Shown piece by piece: positions 8,161 to 16,725 of a stretch of 34,602 nt of DNA. How positions within the stretch are numbered: position 1 is the stretch's first letter; each line of letters opens with the position of its first letter. The position numbers were made by a program, and so were the translations under genes. Origin of the DNA: Bacteroidota bacterium (GTDB taxonomy: Bacteria; Bacteroidota; Bacteroidia; Bacteroidales; FEN-979); assembly GCA_007280875.1 (NCBI GenBank), contig QYQJ01000155.1, forward strand, positions 1-34,602. Reading direction: 5' to 3'. Under the pieces are notes generated by a model. That model was not told the DNA's origin. It worked only from the letters and a program-made list of their open reading frames with translations, and did no database searches.

Positions 8161-8185
8161 TTATAATACATATTAATCTTTCAAT

Positions 8186-8845
8186 ATGGGCATAGCAGAA
8201 CGCAAAGAACGGGAAAAGGAGCAGCGCCGGCAAGCGATCATCGATGCCGCCGAGAAGGTCTTCTTCACCAAAGGGTACGACAGCTCCACCATGGACGATA
8301 TCGCCGAAGCGGCTGAACTGAGCAAAGGGACACTCTACCTCTATTTCCAGAGCAAGGATGAGCTTCATTTTGAGATCATGGACAGGGGAAATGAGATCCT
8401 GATGGGCTTTATGGAAAAGGCGATCGATCCGGAAAAAAGTGGACGGGAAAACCTCCGGTTCCTGGGTGAAGCCTTTGTGGAGTTTTCCAACCGGTATCCG
8501 GAGTATTTCCAGGCCATGATGTTCTTTCAAAGCCGGGATGTGGTGCAGCAGAAACTGAATGAACAGAAACTGAAAAAATTCATTGAGGGCAGATCATCCA
8601 TCAGCTTGCTGAATGCCATGGTGACCAAAGGCATCGCTGACGGCTCGGTGCGAAATGATCTGCCTGTTTCACACCTGACCACTCTGCTCTGGTCACAGAT
8701 GATGGGTATCCTTGTGATGTATTCCACCAAGAAGCCGGCATTTGAATACCAGCAGATCAGCCGGGACCAACTGGTCAGCATTCACCTCGACCTGGTCCGG
8801 GACGGTTTGAAACCCCGACATACGGAGGATTCCGGTCATGAATAG
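8186..8845 (+). CDS. TetR/AcrR-family transcriptional regulator
   Basis: A protein of 219 residues with the usual N-terminal three-helix DNA-binding domain: KVFFTKGYDSSTMDDIAEAAELSKGTLYLYF is characteristic (quoted in parts: FFTKGYDSSTMDDIAEAA, then LSKGTLYLYFQSKDEL). The C-terminal two thirds is a variable ligand-binding and dimerisation domain. It heads a run of efflux genes and overlaps the start of tolC by 8 bases. The palindrome at 8140-8160 is its likely operator. It probably represses the operon until an efflux substrate binds. Confidence 0.92.
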   Translation: MGIAERKEREKEQRRQAIIDAAEKVFFTKGYDSSTMDDIAEAAELSKGTLYLYFQSKDELHFEIMDRGNEILMGFMEKAIDPEKSGRENLRFLGEAFVEFSNRYPEYFQAMMFFQSRDVVQQKLNEQKLKKFIEGRSSISLLNAMVTKGIADGSVRNDLPVSHLTTLLWSQMMGILVMYSTKKPAFEYQQISRDQLVSIHLDLVRDGLKPRHTEDSGHE

Positions 8846-10210
8846 CTATTTCTTTGCGACAATCGCCCTGAGCGCTCTTTATGCCACCTCCTTCCTCCCT
8901 TGCTCGGCCCAGGAAACCATCCTGGACTCCTACATCCGGCAGGGATTTGAAAACAACCTGGCTCTGAAGCAGCACGAACTGAACTACAACAGGAGCCTGG
9001 CCCTTCTCCGTCAGTCGAAAGCGCTGTTCTATCCGAACGTCGGGTTCAACGCCCGGTTCAGTGTGGCCGACGGGGGTCGGACCATCGATTTTCCGGTTGG
9101 TGACCTGTTGAATCCTGCCTACTCCACGCTTAACCAACTCACGCAATCCCAAAAGTTCCCGCAGGTCAATAACGAGCAGATCTATTTTCTCCGTCCCACG
9201 GAACAGCAGACCATGCTGACCCTGGAACAACCTCTCTTCAACGGCGATATCTGGTTCAACTATAAAATCAGGAAGAATCTCTCGGAGGCAGCCTTCATCG
9301 GGATCGACATCTACCGCCGTGAACTGGTCCAGGAGATCAAGACGGCTTATTACGACTATTTGAAGACGGTGAAGGCCCTTGATCTCTTTGAGCAGACCCT
9401 CGATGTGGTCAGGGAGAACCTTCGGGTAAGTGAAAGCCTGTATGCCAATGACAAGGTCACCGTGGATGCCGTCTACCGCTCCCGGGCTGAACTCAGCAAA
9501 GTGGAACGGCAGATGGCGGAGGCCGAGAAATTTCACGAATCGGCCCGGGCATACTTTAATTTCCTGCTCAACAGGTCGCTTGAATCTAAAATTGAGGTAG
9601 ATATTCGTAATATACTGATCGATAGTTTATTATCAAACGTCAATGAATCCATAGGTCTGGCCCTTTCCCACCGGGAAGAGCTGAAACAGACCGATGCTTA
9701 TCTCAGCGCCTCCGAGAACAATGTCAGGCTCACTAAGTACAACCACACCCCCACTCTGGGTCTTGGAGTGAACTATGGCATTCAGGGGGAGACCTATGAA
9801 TTTAATGATCAGTCGGATTTTGTGATCGCCTCCCTGGTAATGCAGTGGAAACTGTTTCACGGCATGGAGACGCGCTCCCGGATCCAGCAGGCCACTATTG
9901 AACAGCAGTTGCTGAAAGAACGGTATGACGAGCTTCAAAACCAGATCTCAATGCAGGTGATCGATGCCTGGTATGGTGTGCAGGCTGCAGCCAAAGCGGT
10001 CGGAGCCGCTACCGTACAGAGTCAGAGCGCCTCCAAAGCGTTTGAGATCATCCGTAAAAAATACACCAGGGCCAGACCAGCCTGCTTGAGTTCATCAATG
10101 TACGTACAGACATGACCACTGCCGACCTGAACCTGATCCTGGCAAACTACGATTATGAGATCAGCCGGGCAGAACTGGAGCGGGCGCTGGCGACCTATCC
10201 GATTGAATAA
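8838..10210 (+). CDS. TolC-family outer-membrane efflux channel, frameshifted near 10070
   Basis: Outer-membrane factor of a tripartite pump. Signal peptide about 1-24 (LPCSAQ), then two OEP repeats rich in coiled-coil helix. The uninterrupted frame ends at 10115 with a non-homologous tail after IIRKKYT. The normal continuation is in the next frame: GQTSLLEFINVRTD, then MTTADLNLILANYDYE, RAELERALATYPIE and a stop at 10208-10210. Losing one base (for instance turning ACC GAG GGC into ACC AGG GC) explains it, since YTEGQTSLLEFI is a typical TolC segment. The full product would be about 457 residues. If the shift is real, the last barrel-anchoring helices are lost and the channel is probably dead. 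Confidence 0.88.
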
Positions 10211-10222
10211 TCTAAACACTAT

Positions 10223-11251
10223 ATGAAAAGATTATCATTACTAGTTATCGTTCTGATCCTTACTGGATGTAACAGGCAGGAAGTAACGGACCGGCAGGAA
10301 AAAGTCCACCGGGTGACAGTCACGGAGGTCAAGATGCAGGAGATCAGTCAGCCGATCCGTGCTTCCGGGAAATTATCTTCGCGGGAGGAGACAAAACTGA
10401 GCTTCAAAACCGGCGGTGTGATCGAAAAGATCCGGGTGGCCGAAGGCGAAGCGGTGCGCAAAGGGACCCTTCTGGCCAGCCTGAACCTGACCGAGATCAA
10501 CGCCCGGACCGAACAGGCCGACCAGGCCTTCCGAAAAGCCGAACGGGATTACAAGCGGGTCGAGAACCTGTACCACGACAGCGTAGCAACCCTGGAAAAC
10601 CTCCAGGATGCCGGGACCGCCCTGGAGGTGGCGCGCACCAATGTCGATATCGCCCGGTTCAACCTGAAATACTCGACCATCGAGGCCCCTGCCAACGGGA
10701 AGATCCTCCTGAAACTGGCCGAAGAGAGCGAAATCGTCTCTGCCGGACAACCGGTATTCCTCTTCGGTTCCTCGGAGGGAGACTGGGTGGTCAGGGTAAG
10801 TCTGACAGATCGGGATATCATCCTGGTGAACCTGGGCGATCCGGCCCTGGTCTATTTCGATGCCTATCCCGGTAAGGCCATTTCGGCAACGGTTTCGGAA
10901 ACCGGCAAATCGGCCGATCCCTATACCGGAACCTATGAGGTGGAACTGACGATCAAGCCGGTACTACTGGAACTGGCATCCGGATTTGTGGCGCAGGCCG
11001 AGATCCTTCCTCCCCAGTCCGACAGCTGCCTGATGGTGCCCGTCGATGCCCTGGTGGAGGCCGAAGGAAATTCCGGCTATCTCTTCGTTGCCAGGGATTC
11101 CGTGGCTGAAAAGCGCAAGGTCACGATCCGGCGGGTGGAAGGCATGGTCTGCGTCACAAGCGGACTGGATAAAGGTGAACGGGTGGTGATGGAAGGAGCG
11201 CCCTATCTGTCTGACGGAGACAAGATTCAACTTGTGAAACCGGTCAAGTAA
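10223..11251 (+). CDS. HlyD/AcrA-type periplasmic adaptor of an RND pump
   Basis: A membrane-fusion lipoprotein of 342 residues; the lipobox LTGC places lipid on Cys16. Seen: first lipoyl half (LSFKTGGVIEKIRVAEGEAVRKGTLLA, in parts), a short coiled-coil hairpin (about 95-145), the second lipoyl half (STIEAPANGKILLKLAEE), then beta-barrel and membrane-proximal domains (GLDKGERVVMEGAPYLSDGD). It links the inner-membrane pump to TolC. It begins 12 bases after the restored tolC stop and ends 10 bases before the pump gene. Confidence 0.92.
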   Translation: MKRLSLLVIVLILTGCNRQEVTDRQEKVHRVTVTEVKMQEISQPIRASGKLSSREETKLSFKTGGVIEKIRVAEGEAVRKGTLLASLNLTEINARTEQADQAFRKAERDYKRVENLYHDSVATLENLQDAGTALEVARTNVDIARFNLKYSTIEAPANGKILLKLAEESEIVSAGQPVFLFGSSEGDWVVRVSLTDRDIILVNLGDPALVYFDAYPGKAISATVSETGKSADPYTGTYEVELTIKPVLLELASGFVAQAEILPPQSDSCLMVPVDALVEAEGNSGYLFVARDSVAEKRKVTIRRVEGMVCVTSGLDKGERVVMEGAPYLSDGDKIQLVKPVK

Positions 11252-11261
11252 ACCCAGCGAG

Positions 11262-14200
11262 ATGAACCTACCCAGACTTGCCATCGACAATTTTCAGTTT
11301 ACCCTTCTGGTATTCATTCTACTCATAGTTGCGGGTGTCAACTCCTTCATCACCATGCCCCGCACGGAGGATCCCCCAATTAATGTTCCTGGTGCTTCGG
11401 TGATCGTGATCTATCCGGGAGCCTCCCCGGTCGACCTGGAAGAGTTGGTAGTCACACCGATTGAGGATGCCATCAACGAACTGGATGACATCAAGCGGAT
11501 CCAGACCACCATCCGGGAAGGGCTTGCTTATTTCTCCGTGGAGTTCTATTTCGGTACAGATGCCAAAGAGAAGTACGACGAAGTGGTGCAGAAAGTGAAC
11601 GGGATCCGGAGCAAACTCCCATCGGAGATCGCCGAACTCAATTTTTTAGAGTGGACCACATCGGATGTGGTGATCCTGCAACTTGCGCTGATCTCAGAAA
11701 AAGCCTCTTACAGGGAAATGGAACAGGAAGCCGAACGGATGAAAAAACCGCTACAGAAGGTGGAAGGGGTCAAAGAGGTGGATATCAAGGCATTCCCAAA
11801 AGAGGAGATCCGGGTCTCCCTCGATTTCCAGAAGATGGCCGCCATGAATATCTCCCTGGAACAGGTGGAACAATCCATCCGGAGCAACAACGCTAACATT
11901 CCCGGCGGGTCCATGAAACTCTCCGGGAAGACCTTTAGCATACAGACCAGTGGCTCCTACAAAAACCTGGACGAACTTGGCAACACTGTGGTGCACTCCT
12001 ACAATGGACGGTTGGTACGGTTGCGGGACATCGCCGGGATCCGGTTCGGTTACGAGGACCAGCCTTACCTGGCCAGAGTCAGCCATCAGCGGTGCATCTT
12101 TCTGGCCGTCAAGCAAAAACCCGATTTCAATATTTTCAGTATCCGGAAAGGCCTGGAACCGGAACTGGAAACCTTCCGTATGAACATCCCTTCGGATATG
12201 AAGTTGTTCACCGTATTTGATCAGTCAGTGTGGGTGGATAAGCGAATCAATAACTTCCTGCTGAACCTGCTCCAGGGTATCATCCTGGTCGGGATCTTCA
12301 TCCTGCTGGCCATGGGGGTACGGTCGTCGATTGTGGTGATCCTGGCAATCCCACTCTCCATCGTAATGGGGATCTTTGTGGTCCATCTGCTGGGATTTGG
12401 CCTGCAGCAGATCTCGATCGCCGGGCTGGTGGTGGCGTTGGGGATGCTGGTAGATAATTCCATCGTGATTGTGCAGAATATCAACCGGTACCGTTCCCTG
12501 GGCTATTCACCACGTGAAGCGGCTATCACAGCTACTTCCGAGATCGGCTGGCCGGTGGTCAGCGCCACTGCCACTACCGTCCTTGCCTTCATACCGATCA
12601 TCATGATGCCGGAAGCTTCCGGGGAATTCATCAAAAGTCTTCCCATTACCATCATCGCCACCCTTTCCATGTCATTGCTTGTCGCCCTTACCCTTACGCC
12701 ACTGATTACCAGTAAATTATTTAAACAAATCCCTCCGGACACGAGGGGTAGGGAGAACACCTATTTTTACCGCAAGATACAGGAGTTCATCGAAGGTCCC
12801 TATCGGAGAACCCTCTCCTGGGCCCTGAGACACAAGGTGCTGACCCTGTCCGTTGCAATCGTTGTTTTCCTGTTTTCACTCTACATGTTCCAGTATGTCG
12901 GATTATCCTTTTTTCCTAAAGCGGAAAAACCGCAGTTCCTGATCCAGATCAACCTGCCTGACGGTTCCAATCTAGACAAGACCAACCAGGTGGCAATACA
13001 CGTCGAATCGGTTCTGGATTCCATTCCGGAAGTGAAGTATTATACGACGAATGTCGGTCATGGCAATCCCCGGATCTATTACAATATCTTCGAAAAGAAC
13101 TATGCGAAGAATTTCGCAGAGATCTTCGTACAGCTAGATCGCTATGATCCGGAGGAGTTTGATGCGCTGATCACCCGGTTGCGCGCTGAATTATCGGATT
13201 ACCCGGGAGCCCGGATCAACGTGAAGGAATTCGAACAGGGGCATCCTATCGAAGCGCCTGTAATGGTTTATCTGACTGGGGAAAACCTCGATTTACTGGA
13301 AAAGATCTCCGGCGATGTGGAGGAGATGATCGCCGCCCGCCCCGGGGTCATCAACGTGGAGAACGAACTGTCACGCAAACAGATGGATATCCGCGTGGAG
13401 ATCAACAAAGAGAAGGCCAGTCTGTATGGCGTTCCCATCGTGGAGATAGATAAGACCGTTCGAACGGCTGTCAATGGCATGACCGTATCCAGGTTCCGGG
13501 ACGACGAAGGCAAGGAGTACAACATCGTGCTCAGGATGCCTTCCGGCGATCAGATCACGGCATCCGACTTTGACCGGATCTTTGTAAGATCGTATACCGG
13601 CCACATGATCCCCCTGAAACAGCTGGCATCCATCGCATTCACACAGTCGCCCAGCATGATCCAGCGGTTCGATCTGGAGCGGACTGCCCTGGTAAAGGCC
13701 GATCTGAAGAAGGGAGCCAACCTCGATGAAGTGATGGAGCCGGTGATCCGCCAGCTCAAATCCTACCCCTTCCCCAACGGGTACAAATATGTCATCAGCG
13801 GGGAACTGGAGAGTCGTGGCGAATCGTTTGGCGGTATGCAGATCGCCATCATCATCGCCATGATCTCGATCTTTGCCGTGCTAGTGCTCCAGTTCCGCTC
13901 CTTTATCCAGCCCCTGGTTATCTATGCAGCGGTACCGTTTGCCGTGGTCGGAATGGTATGGGCGCTGCTGATCACCGGCTACACCTTCTCCTTTTCTGCC
14001 TTTATCGGACTGATCAGCCTGGTGGGGATCGTGGTGAACAACTCCATCATCCTGGTCGACTATTCCAACAAGCTTCTGGCACAGGGACTCTCCCTGAGGG
14101 AAGCCGTGATCCGATCAGGCGAAACCCGGTTCACCCCCATCATCCTCACCAGCCTCACCACCATCGGCGGACTGCTTCCCCTTACCCTGACAGGCAGCAG

Positions 14201-14348
14201 CATGTGGGCACCGCTCGGGTGGACCATCATCGGCGGATTGTCTGTCTCCACCTTCCTGACGCTGATCATCGTGCCGGTGCTGTACCAGGTGTTTACAAAA
14301 GAAACAAGGTCGAGGGTCGAGGGTCGAAGTAATCTTTTATCCGTATGA
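11262..14348 (+). CDS. RND-family efflux pump, AcrB/MexB-like permease
   Basis: A proton-driven multidrug transporter of 1028 residues in the inner membrane. Seen: N-terminal helix (about 10-30), porter domain motifs (VIYPGASPVDLEELVVTPIED), the helix-4 proton-relay region GMLVDNSIVIVQN with a single Asp where AcrB has two, the large second periplasmic loop, and the C-terminal helix set GLISLVGIVVNNSIILVDY and TPIILTSLTTIGGLLPL. The final residues (about RSRVEGRSNLLSV) are encoded by heptad array C and are not family-like. The stop overlaps the next ATG (ATGA), so the downstream lipoprotein is translationally coupled. Confidence 0.94.
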   Translation: MNLPRLAIDNFQFTLLVFILLIVAGVNSFITMPRTEDPPINVPGASVIVIYPGASPVDLEELVVTPIEDAINELDDIKRIQTTIREGLAYFSVEFYFGTDAKEKYDEVVQKVNGIRSKLPSEIAELNFLEWTTSDVVILQLALISEKASYREMEQEAERMKKPLQKVEGVKEVDIKAFPKEEIRVSLDFQKMAAMNISLEQVEQSIRSNNANIPGGSMKLSGKTFSIQTSGSYKNLDELGNTVVHSYNGRLVRLRDIAGIRFGYEDQPYLARVSHQRCIFLAVKQKPDFNIFSIRKGLEPELETFRMNIPSDMKLFTVFDQSVWVDKRINNFLLNLLQGIILVGIFILLAMGVRSSIVVILAIPLSIVMGIFVVHLLGFGLQQISIAGLVVALGMLVDNSIVIVQNINRYRSLGYSPREAAITATSEIGWPVVSATATTVLAFIPIIMMPEASGEFIKSLPITIIATLSMSLLVALTLTPLITSKLFKQIPPDTRGRENTYFYRKIQEFIEGPYRRTLSWALRHKVLTLSVAIVVFLFSLYMFQYVGLSFFPKAEKPQFLIQINLPDGSNLDKTNQVAIHVESVLDSIPEVKYYTTNVGHGNPRIYYNIFEKNYAKNFAEIFVQLDRYDPEEFDALITRLRAELSDYPGARINVKEFEQGHPIEAPVMVYLTGENLDLLEKISGDVEEMIAARPGVINVENELSRKQMDIRVEINKEKASLYGVPIVEIDKTVRTAVNGMTVSRFRDDEGKEYNIVLRMPSGDQITASDFDRIFVRSYTGHMIPLKQLASIAFTQSPSMIQRFDLERTALVKADLKKGANLDEVMEPVIRQLKSYPFPNGYKYVISGELESRGESFGGMQIAIIIAMISIFAVLVLQFRSFIQPLVIYAAVPFAVVGMVWALLITGYTFSFSAFIGLISLVGIVVNNSIILVDYSNKLLAQGLSLREAVIRSGETRFTPIILTSLTTIGGLLPLTLTGSSMWAPLGWTIIGGLSVSTFLTLIIVPVLYQVFTKETRSRVEGRSNLLSV
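14308..14328. repeat. Heptad array C inside the pump gene 3' end
   Basis: Three seven-base units (GGTCGAG, GGTCGAG, GGTCGAA) lie within the last 40 bases of the RND pump gene and encode part of its extreme C-terminus. Confidence 0.7.
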
Positions 14349-15316
14349 AATACCTGCGTATCTTCATCTGTACTTTTTTATTCTTTTCGCTTTCCTGTAA
14401 GAAAAACAACATTCCCGACGTAGATTTCAGGCAGGAGATGAGGAACTTCATTGAAAACATCTCCACCTATGCAAGAAGTTACTCAAATGGATTTATCGTA
14501 ATCCCCCAAAACGGGCAGGAATTGATCACCTTCAATGGGGAGGCTTCCGGTCCGTTAGCCTCCGATTACAATCAGGCTATCAGCGGACAGGGAAGGGAAG
14601 ATCTCTTTTATGGATATGATGGTGATGGCATCCCAACCCCCGCCGAGGAACGAATATACATGGAGGGATTTCTGGACCGGATGAAGGCAGAAGGTAAAGT
14701 GATCCTGGTCACTGATTATTGCTCCGATCATCCTGACATGCTTAACTCCTATACGCAGAATGAAGCCAGGGGATATATCTCCTATGCAGCCGATCACCGG
14801 ACGCTGGATCATGTTCCGGCTTATCCGGTTCCCATCTACAATGAGAATACCTCTGATATTCAGTCGCTTGATCAGGCGAAAAACGTACTTTATCTAATAA
14901 ACCCGGAGTTATTTCCCACCAAAGGCCACTTCGTTGATTCTCTGATAAAAACCAATTATGACCTCCTGAACATAGATCTCTTTTTCGAGGATACAGAACA
15001 ACTTACGGTAGAGGATGTAAACGCTCTCAGAACCAAGGATAACGGAGGTAGTCGACTAGTGATCTGCTATATGAGTATCGGGGAAGCCGAAAATTACCGT
15101 TATTACTGGCAGCCCGGGTGGGAGTTCGCACGACCTGAATGGCTGGATGAACCCAACCCGGATTGGCCGGGAAATTACAAAGTAAGGTACTGGGACCCGA
15201 CCTGGCAGGCGATCATTTTCGGAAACGATAACTCCTATTTAAAGAGGATCATCGACGCCGGATTTGATGGGGTTTATCTGGATATAGTCGATGCTTTCGA
15301 GTATTTTGAGAAATAA
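14345..15316 (+). CDS. GH114 / TM1410-like lipoprotein (putative glycosidase)
   Basis: A lipoprotein of 323 residues (LSC lipobox, Cys18) of the TIM-barrel family related to endo-alpha-1,4-polygalactosaminidase (GH114) and the TM1410/MJ1477 proteins. Family-like strands are VICYMSIGEAENYRYYW, PDWPGNYKVRYWDPTWQ and GFDGVYLDIVDAFEYF, where the acidic residues would line the active site. Members act on galactosamine-containing polysaccharides or are uncharacterised. The start overlaps the RND pump stop by 4 bases, so it is made from the efflux operon, an unexpected pairing. C-terminal repeats sometimes seen in the family are absent. Confidence 0.75.
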   Translation: MKYLRIFICTFLFFSLSCKKNNIPDVDFRQEMRNFIENISTYARSYSNGFIVIPQNGQELITFNGEASGPLASDYNQAISGQGREDLFYGYDGDGIPTPAEERIYMEGFLDRMKAEGKVILVTDYCSDHPDMLNSYTQNEARGYISYAADHRTLDHVPAYPVPIYNENTSDIQSLDQAKNVLYLINPELFPTKGHFVDSLIKTNYDLLNIDLFFEDTEQLTVEDVNALRTKDNGGSRLVICYMSIGEAENYRYYWQPGWEFARPEWLDEPNPDWPGNYKVRYWDPTWQAIIFGNDNSYLKRIIDAGFDGVYLDIVDAFEYFEK

Positions 15317-15348
15317 CATGTTTCCGTGGTGAACAAAACTGGAAGACC

Positions 15349-15726
15349 ATGATCAAAGAAATCTTATTCTATATTGCCAGTGTGATGACCCTCGGATGGG
15401 GGATTGCGCACCTTTTTCCAACGAAATCTGTGGTCAGGGGTTTCGGGGAAATCTCTGAAGATAACCGGAACATCATCCGTATGGAGTGGATCACTGAAGG
15501 GGTGGCCCTGATCTTTCTGGGCATCCTGGTGGTTGCCATTACACTCTTTGGAGATATTCAATCGTTAACCGCCCGGATTGCTTATGCGGCGGCTGTATTC
15601 ATGCTGATTGCCATGACACTGGTATCAGTACAGACAGGGTTCAAAGTCAATTTTCTTCCGTATAAGCTTTGCCCCTTTCTGTTCGGGACCTCAGCCTTGC
15701 TGCTTTTTATCGGCGTGATAATTTAA
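15349..15726 (+). CDS. Small four-helix membrane protein
   Basis: Hypothetical integral membrane protein of 125 residues with four hydrophobic segments (about 4-24, 47-68, 77-97, 103-124). No catalytic motif is visible. It begins 32 bases after the GH114-like gene and ends 11 bases before the GNAT remnant, all on one strand, so it may be transcribed from the efflux operon. It resembles small DoxX-like or DUF proteins only in topology. Confidence 0.65.
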   Translation: MIKEILFYIASVMTLGWGIAHLFPTKSVVRGFGEISEDNRNIIRMEWITEGVALIFLGILVVAITLFGDIQSLTARIAYAAAVFMLIAMTLVSVQTGFKVNFLPYKLCPFLFGTSALLLFIGVII

Positions 15727-15737
15727 CCAACAAACGT

Positions 15738-16184
15738 ATGGAAATCATTGACTTATCCCCTGAGTATGAATCCCTCTATTGCTGCTGTCTGGAAGACTGG
15801 TCGGATGAGATGAAAGAAGCCGGAGACCATAAGGACAAGTGGTTCCAGTCCATCAGGGATAAGGGGCTCAGGGTGAAACTAGCCGTAGATGATAACGGAG
15901 TGGTGGGTGGAATGATTCAGTATCTCCCGATCGAGCTTTCCGTTACCTCATTCATCAACGGGTGGTGCCCGGATATGAACATCGTCCAAGAGCGGGCAAA
16001 ACGAGCCGTGGAAGAACTCGGGACCGGAGTTGAGTACAAGGTCATCCCAACAGACACCAAGGAATCAATCCGTGAATGGGGCCAATCGGACGCCCTGTTC
16101 ATCAATGGAAAATCGGTGAGAATGGGCCCGCCTCCCTCCTACTATAAGATCAGAAAGAAGATCTCAAAAAGAATAAAACAATAG
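15738..16184 (+). CDS. GNAT-YoaP-like protein with probable internal deletion
   Basis: The N-terminus (EYESLYCCCLEDWSDEM, VKLAVDDNGVVGGMIQYLPIE) matches the start of a GNAT acetyltransferase group that carries a C-terminal YoaP-like thioredoxin-fold domain. The C-terminus (VTSFINGWCPDMNIVQERA, then ALFINGKSVRMGPPPSYYKI) matches that domain. Intact proteins are roughly 230-250 residues by recollection; this one has 148. The missing part is the acetyl-CoA-binding core between PIE and VTSF, joined in frame. It can hardly be an active acetyltransferase. ATG 15738 is chosen because family homology begins at MEIIDLSPEYE; an earlier in-frame ATG at 15669 lies within the preceding gene. Confidence 0.7.
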   Translation: MEIIDLSPEYESLYCCCLEDWSDEMKEAGDHKDKWFQSIRDKGLRVKLAVDDNGVVGGMIQYLPIELSVTSFINGWCPDMNIVQERAKRAVEELGTGVEYKVIPTDTKESIREWGQSDALFINGKSVRMGPPPSYYKIRKKISKRIKQ

Positions 16185-16201
16185 AATACAGGCTTTTATG
16201 T

Positions 16202-16323
16202 CAGATCATACCCGGGCATTCCTGAACTGGAACGGATCCCTGCGGAGAGAACGGGGAGTTCCACACCTTTGCTTTCGATGGCCCGATCTTCAGTGACCCC
16301 GTTTCGTTCGGTCCGGGAGAATA
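16202..16323 (+). pseudogene. C-terminal remnant of a Dph6-like PP-loop ATPase
   Basis: From 16235 the forward frame reads DPCGENGEFHTFAFDGPIF and then SDPVSFGPGE before a stop at 16322-16324. CGENGEFHTF with DGP is the hallmark of the diphthine-ammonia-ligase-like (adenine nucleotide alpha hydrolase) family, near its C-terminus. Just upstream, a different frame reads HTRAFLN, like the preceding family segment, so at least one more base is lost. Nothing of the ATP-binding N-terminus remains, since the GNAT-like gene ends at 16184. This is a dead fragment. Confidence 0.6.
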
Positions 16324-16391
16324 GGCTGCTGTGCTCTTCAGATTTTCTTCAGAATCGGAAATTAATTTTGATTTTCAGAACAAAGTGAACC

Positions 16392-16529
16392 ATGAGAACA
16401 GTGCAAATTGGCTTAAATGCTGGTAAGATCTGGCATCGTCTGGAGAAAGATCTGACCGATACACGGGTTGGTAGACTGGCAAAAGATTGTCTATCACGAT
16501 TTATTAATCCTAAAGATGAAACAATATGA
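16392..16529 (+). CDS. 45-residue ORF resembling a shortened DUF2582 winged-helix protein
   Basis: The N-terminus RTVQIGLNAGKIWHRLE resembles the opening of the small winged helix-turn-helix (DUF2582-type) proteins, which normally have about 65-80 residues. The middle helix appears to be missing, and the rest (VGRLAKDCLSRFINPKDETI) only loosely resembles the family's end. The stop overlaps the start of the DUF2934 ORF (ATGA at 16526-16529). It may be a decayed gene or a small real protein; it is too short to be sure. Confidence 0.4.
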   Translation: MRTVQIGLNAGKIWHRLEKDLTDTRVGRLAKDCLSRFINPKDETI

Positions 16530-16717
16530 ATGTAAAAACAGAAGGGAGAAGTACTATGCATCACAGGCAGACTCCCCAGAGACAAAAAGAGATCACACAG
16601 GAAAAAATTCGCTTTCGCGCATTCGAACTTTTTAACTCGAGAAGCCCAGATCAGGGGAGTGACATGGAAGACTGGCTGCAGGCCGAAAGGGAAATCAAAA
16701 ACAACCACCATAAGTGA
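16526..16717 (+). CDS. DUF2934-like small protein
   Basis: A 63-residue ORF whose core IRFRAFELFNSRSP plus GSDMEDWLQAEREI matches the short DUF2934 motif (helical RAYELF, then G-D-x-x-DWLQAE). The function of the family is unknown; members are often near stress-related genes. The ATG at 16526 overlaps the previous stop. An internal ATG at 16556, preceded by GAAGGGAG at a workable distance, would give 53 residues and is an equally good start. Confidence 0.65.
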   Translation: MNVKTEGRSTMHHRQTPQRQKEITQEKIRFRAFELFNSRSPDQGSDMEDWLQAEREIKNNHHK

Positions 16718-16725
16718 TCAAAATC

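Noticed and set aside
8775-9536. Minus-strand frame of 253 codons opposite tolC
   Set aside because: Antisense shadow of the TolC coding sequence; no start context or domain.
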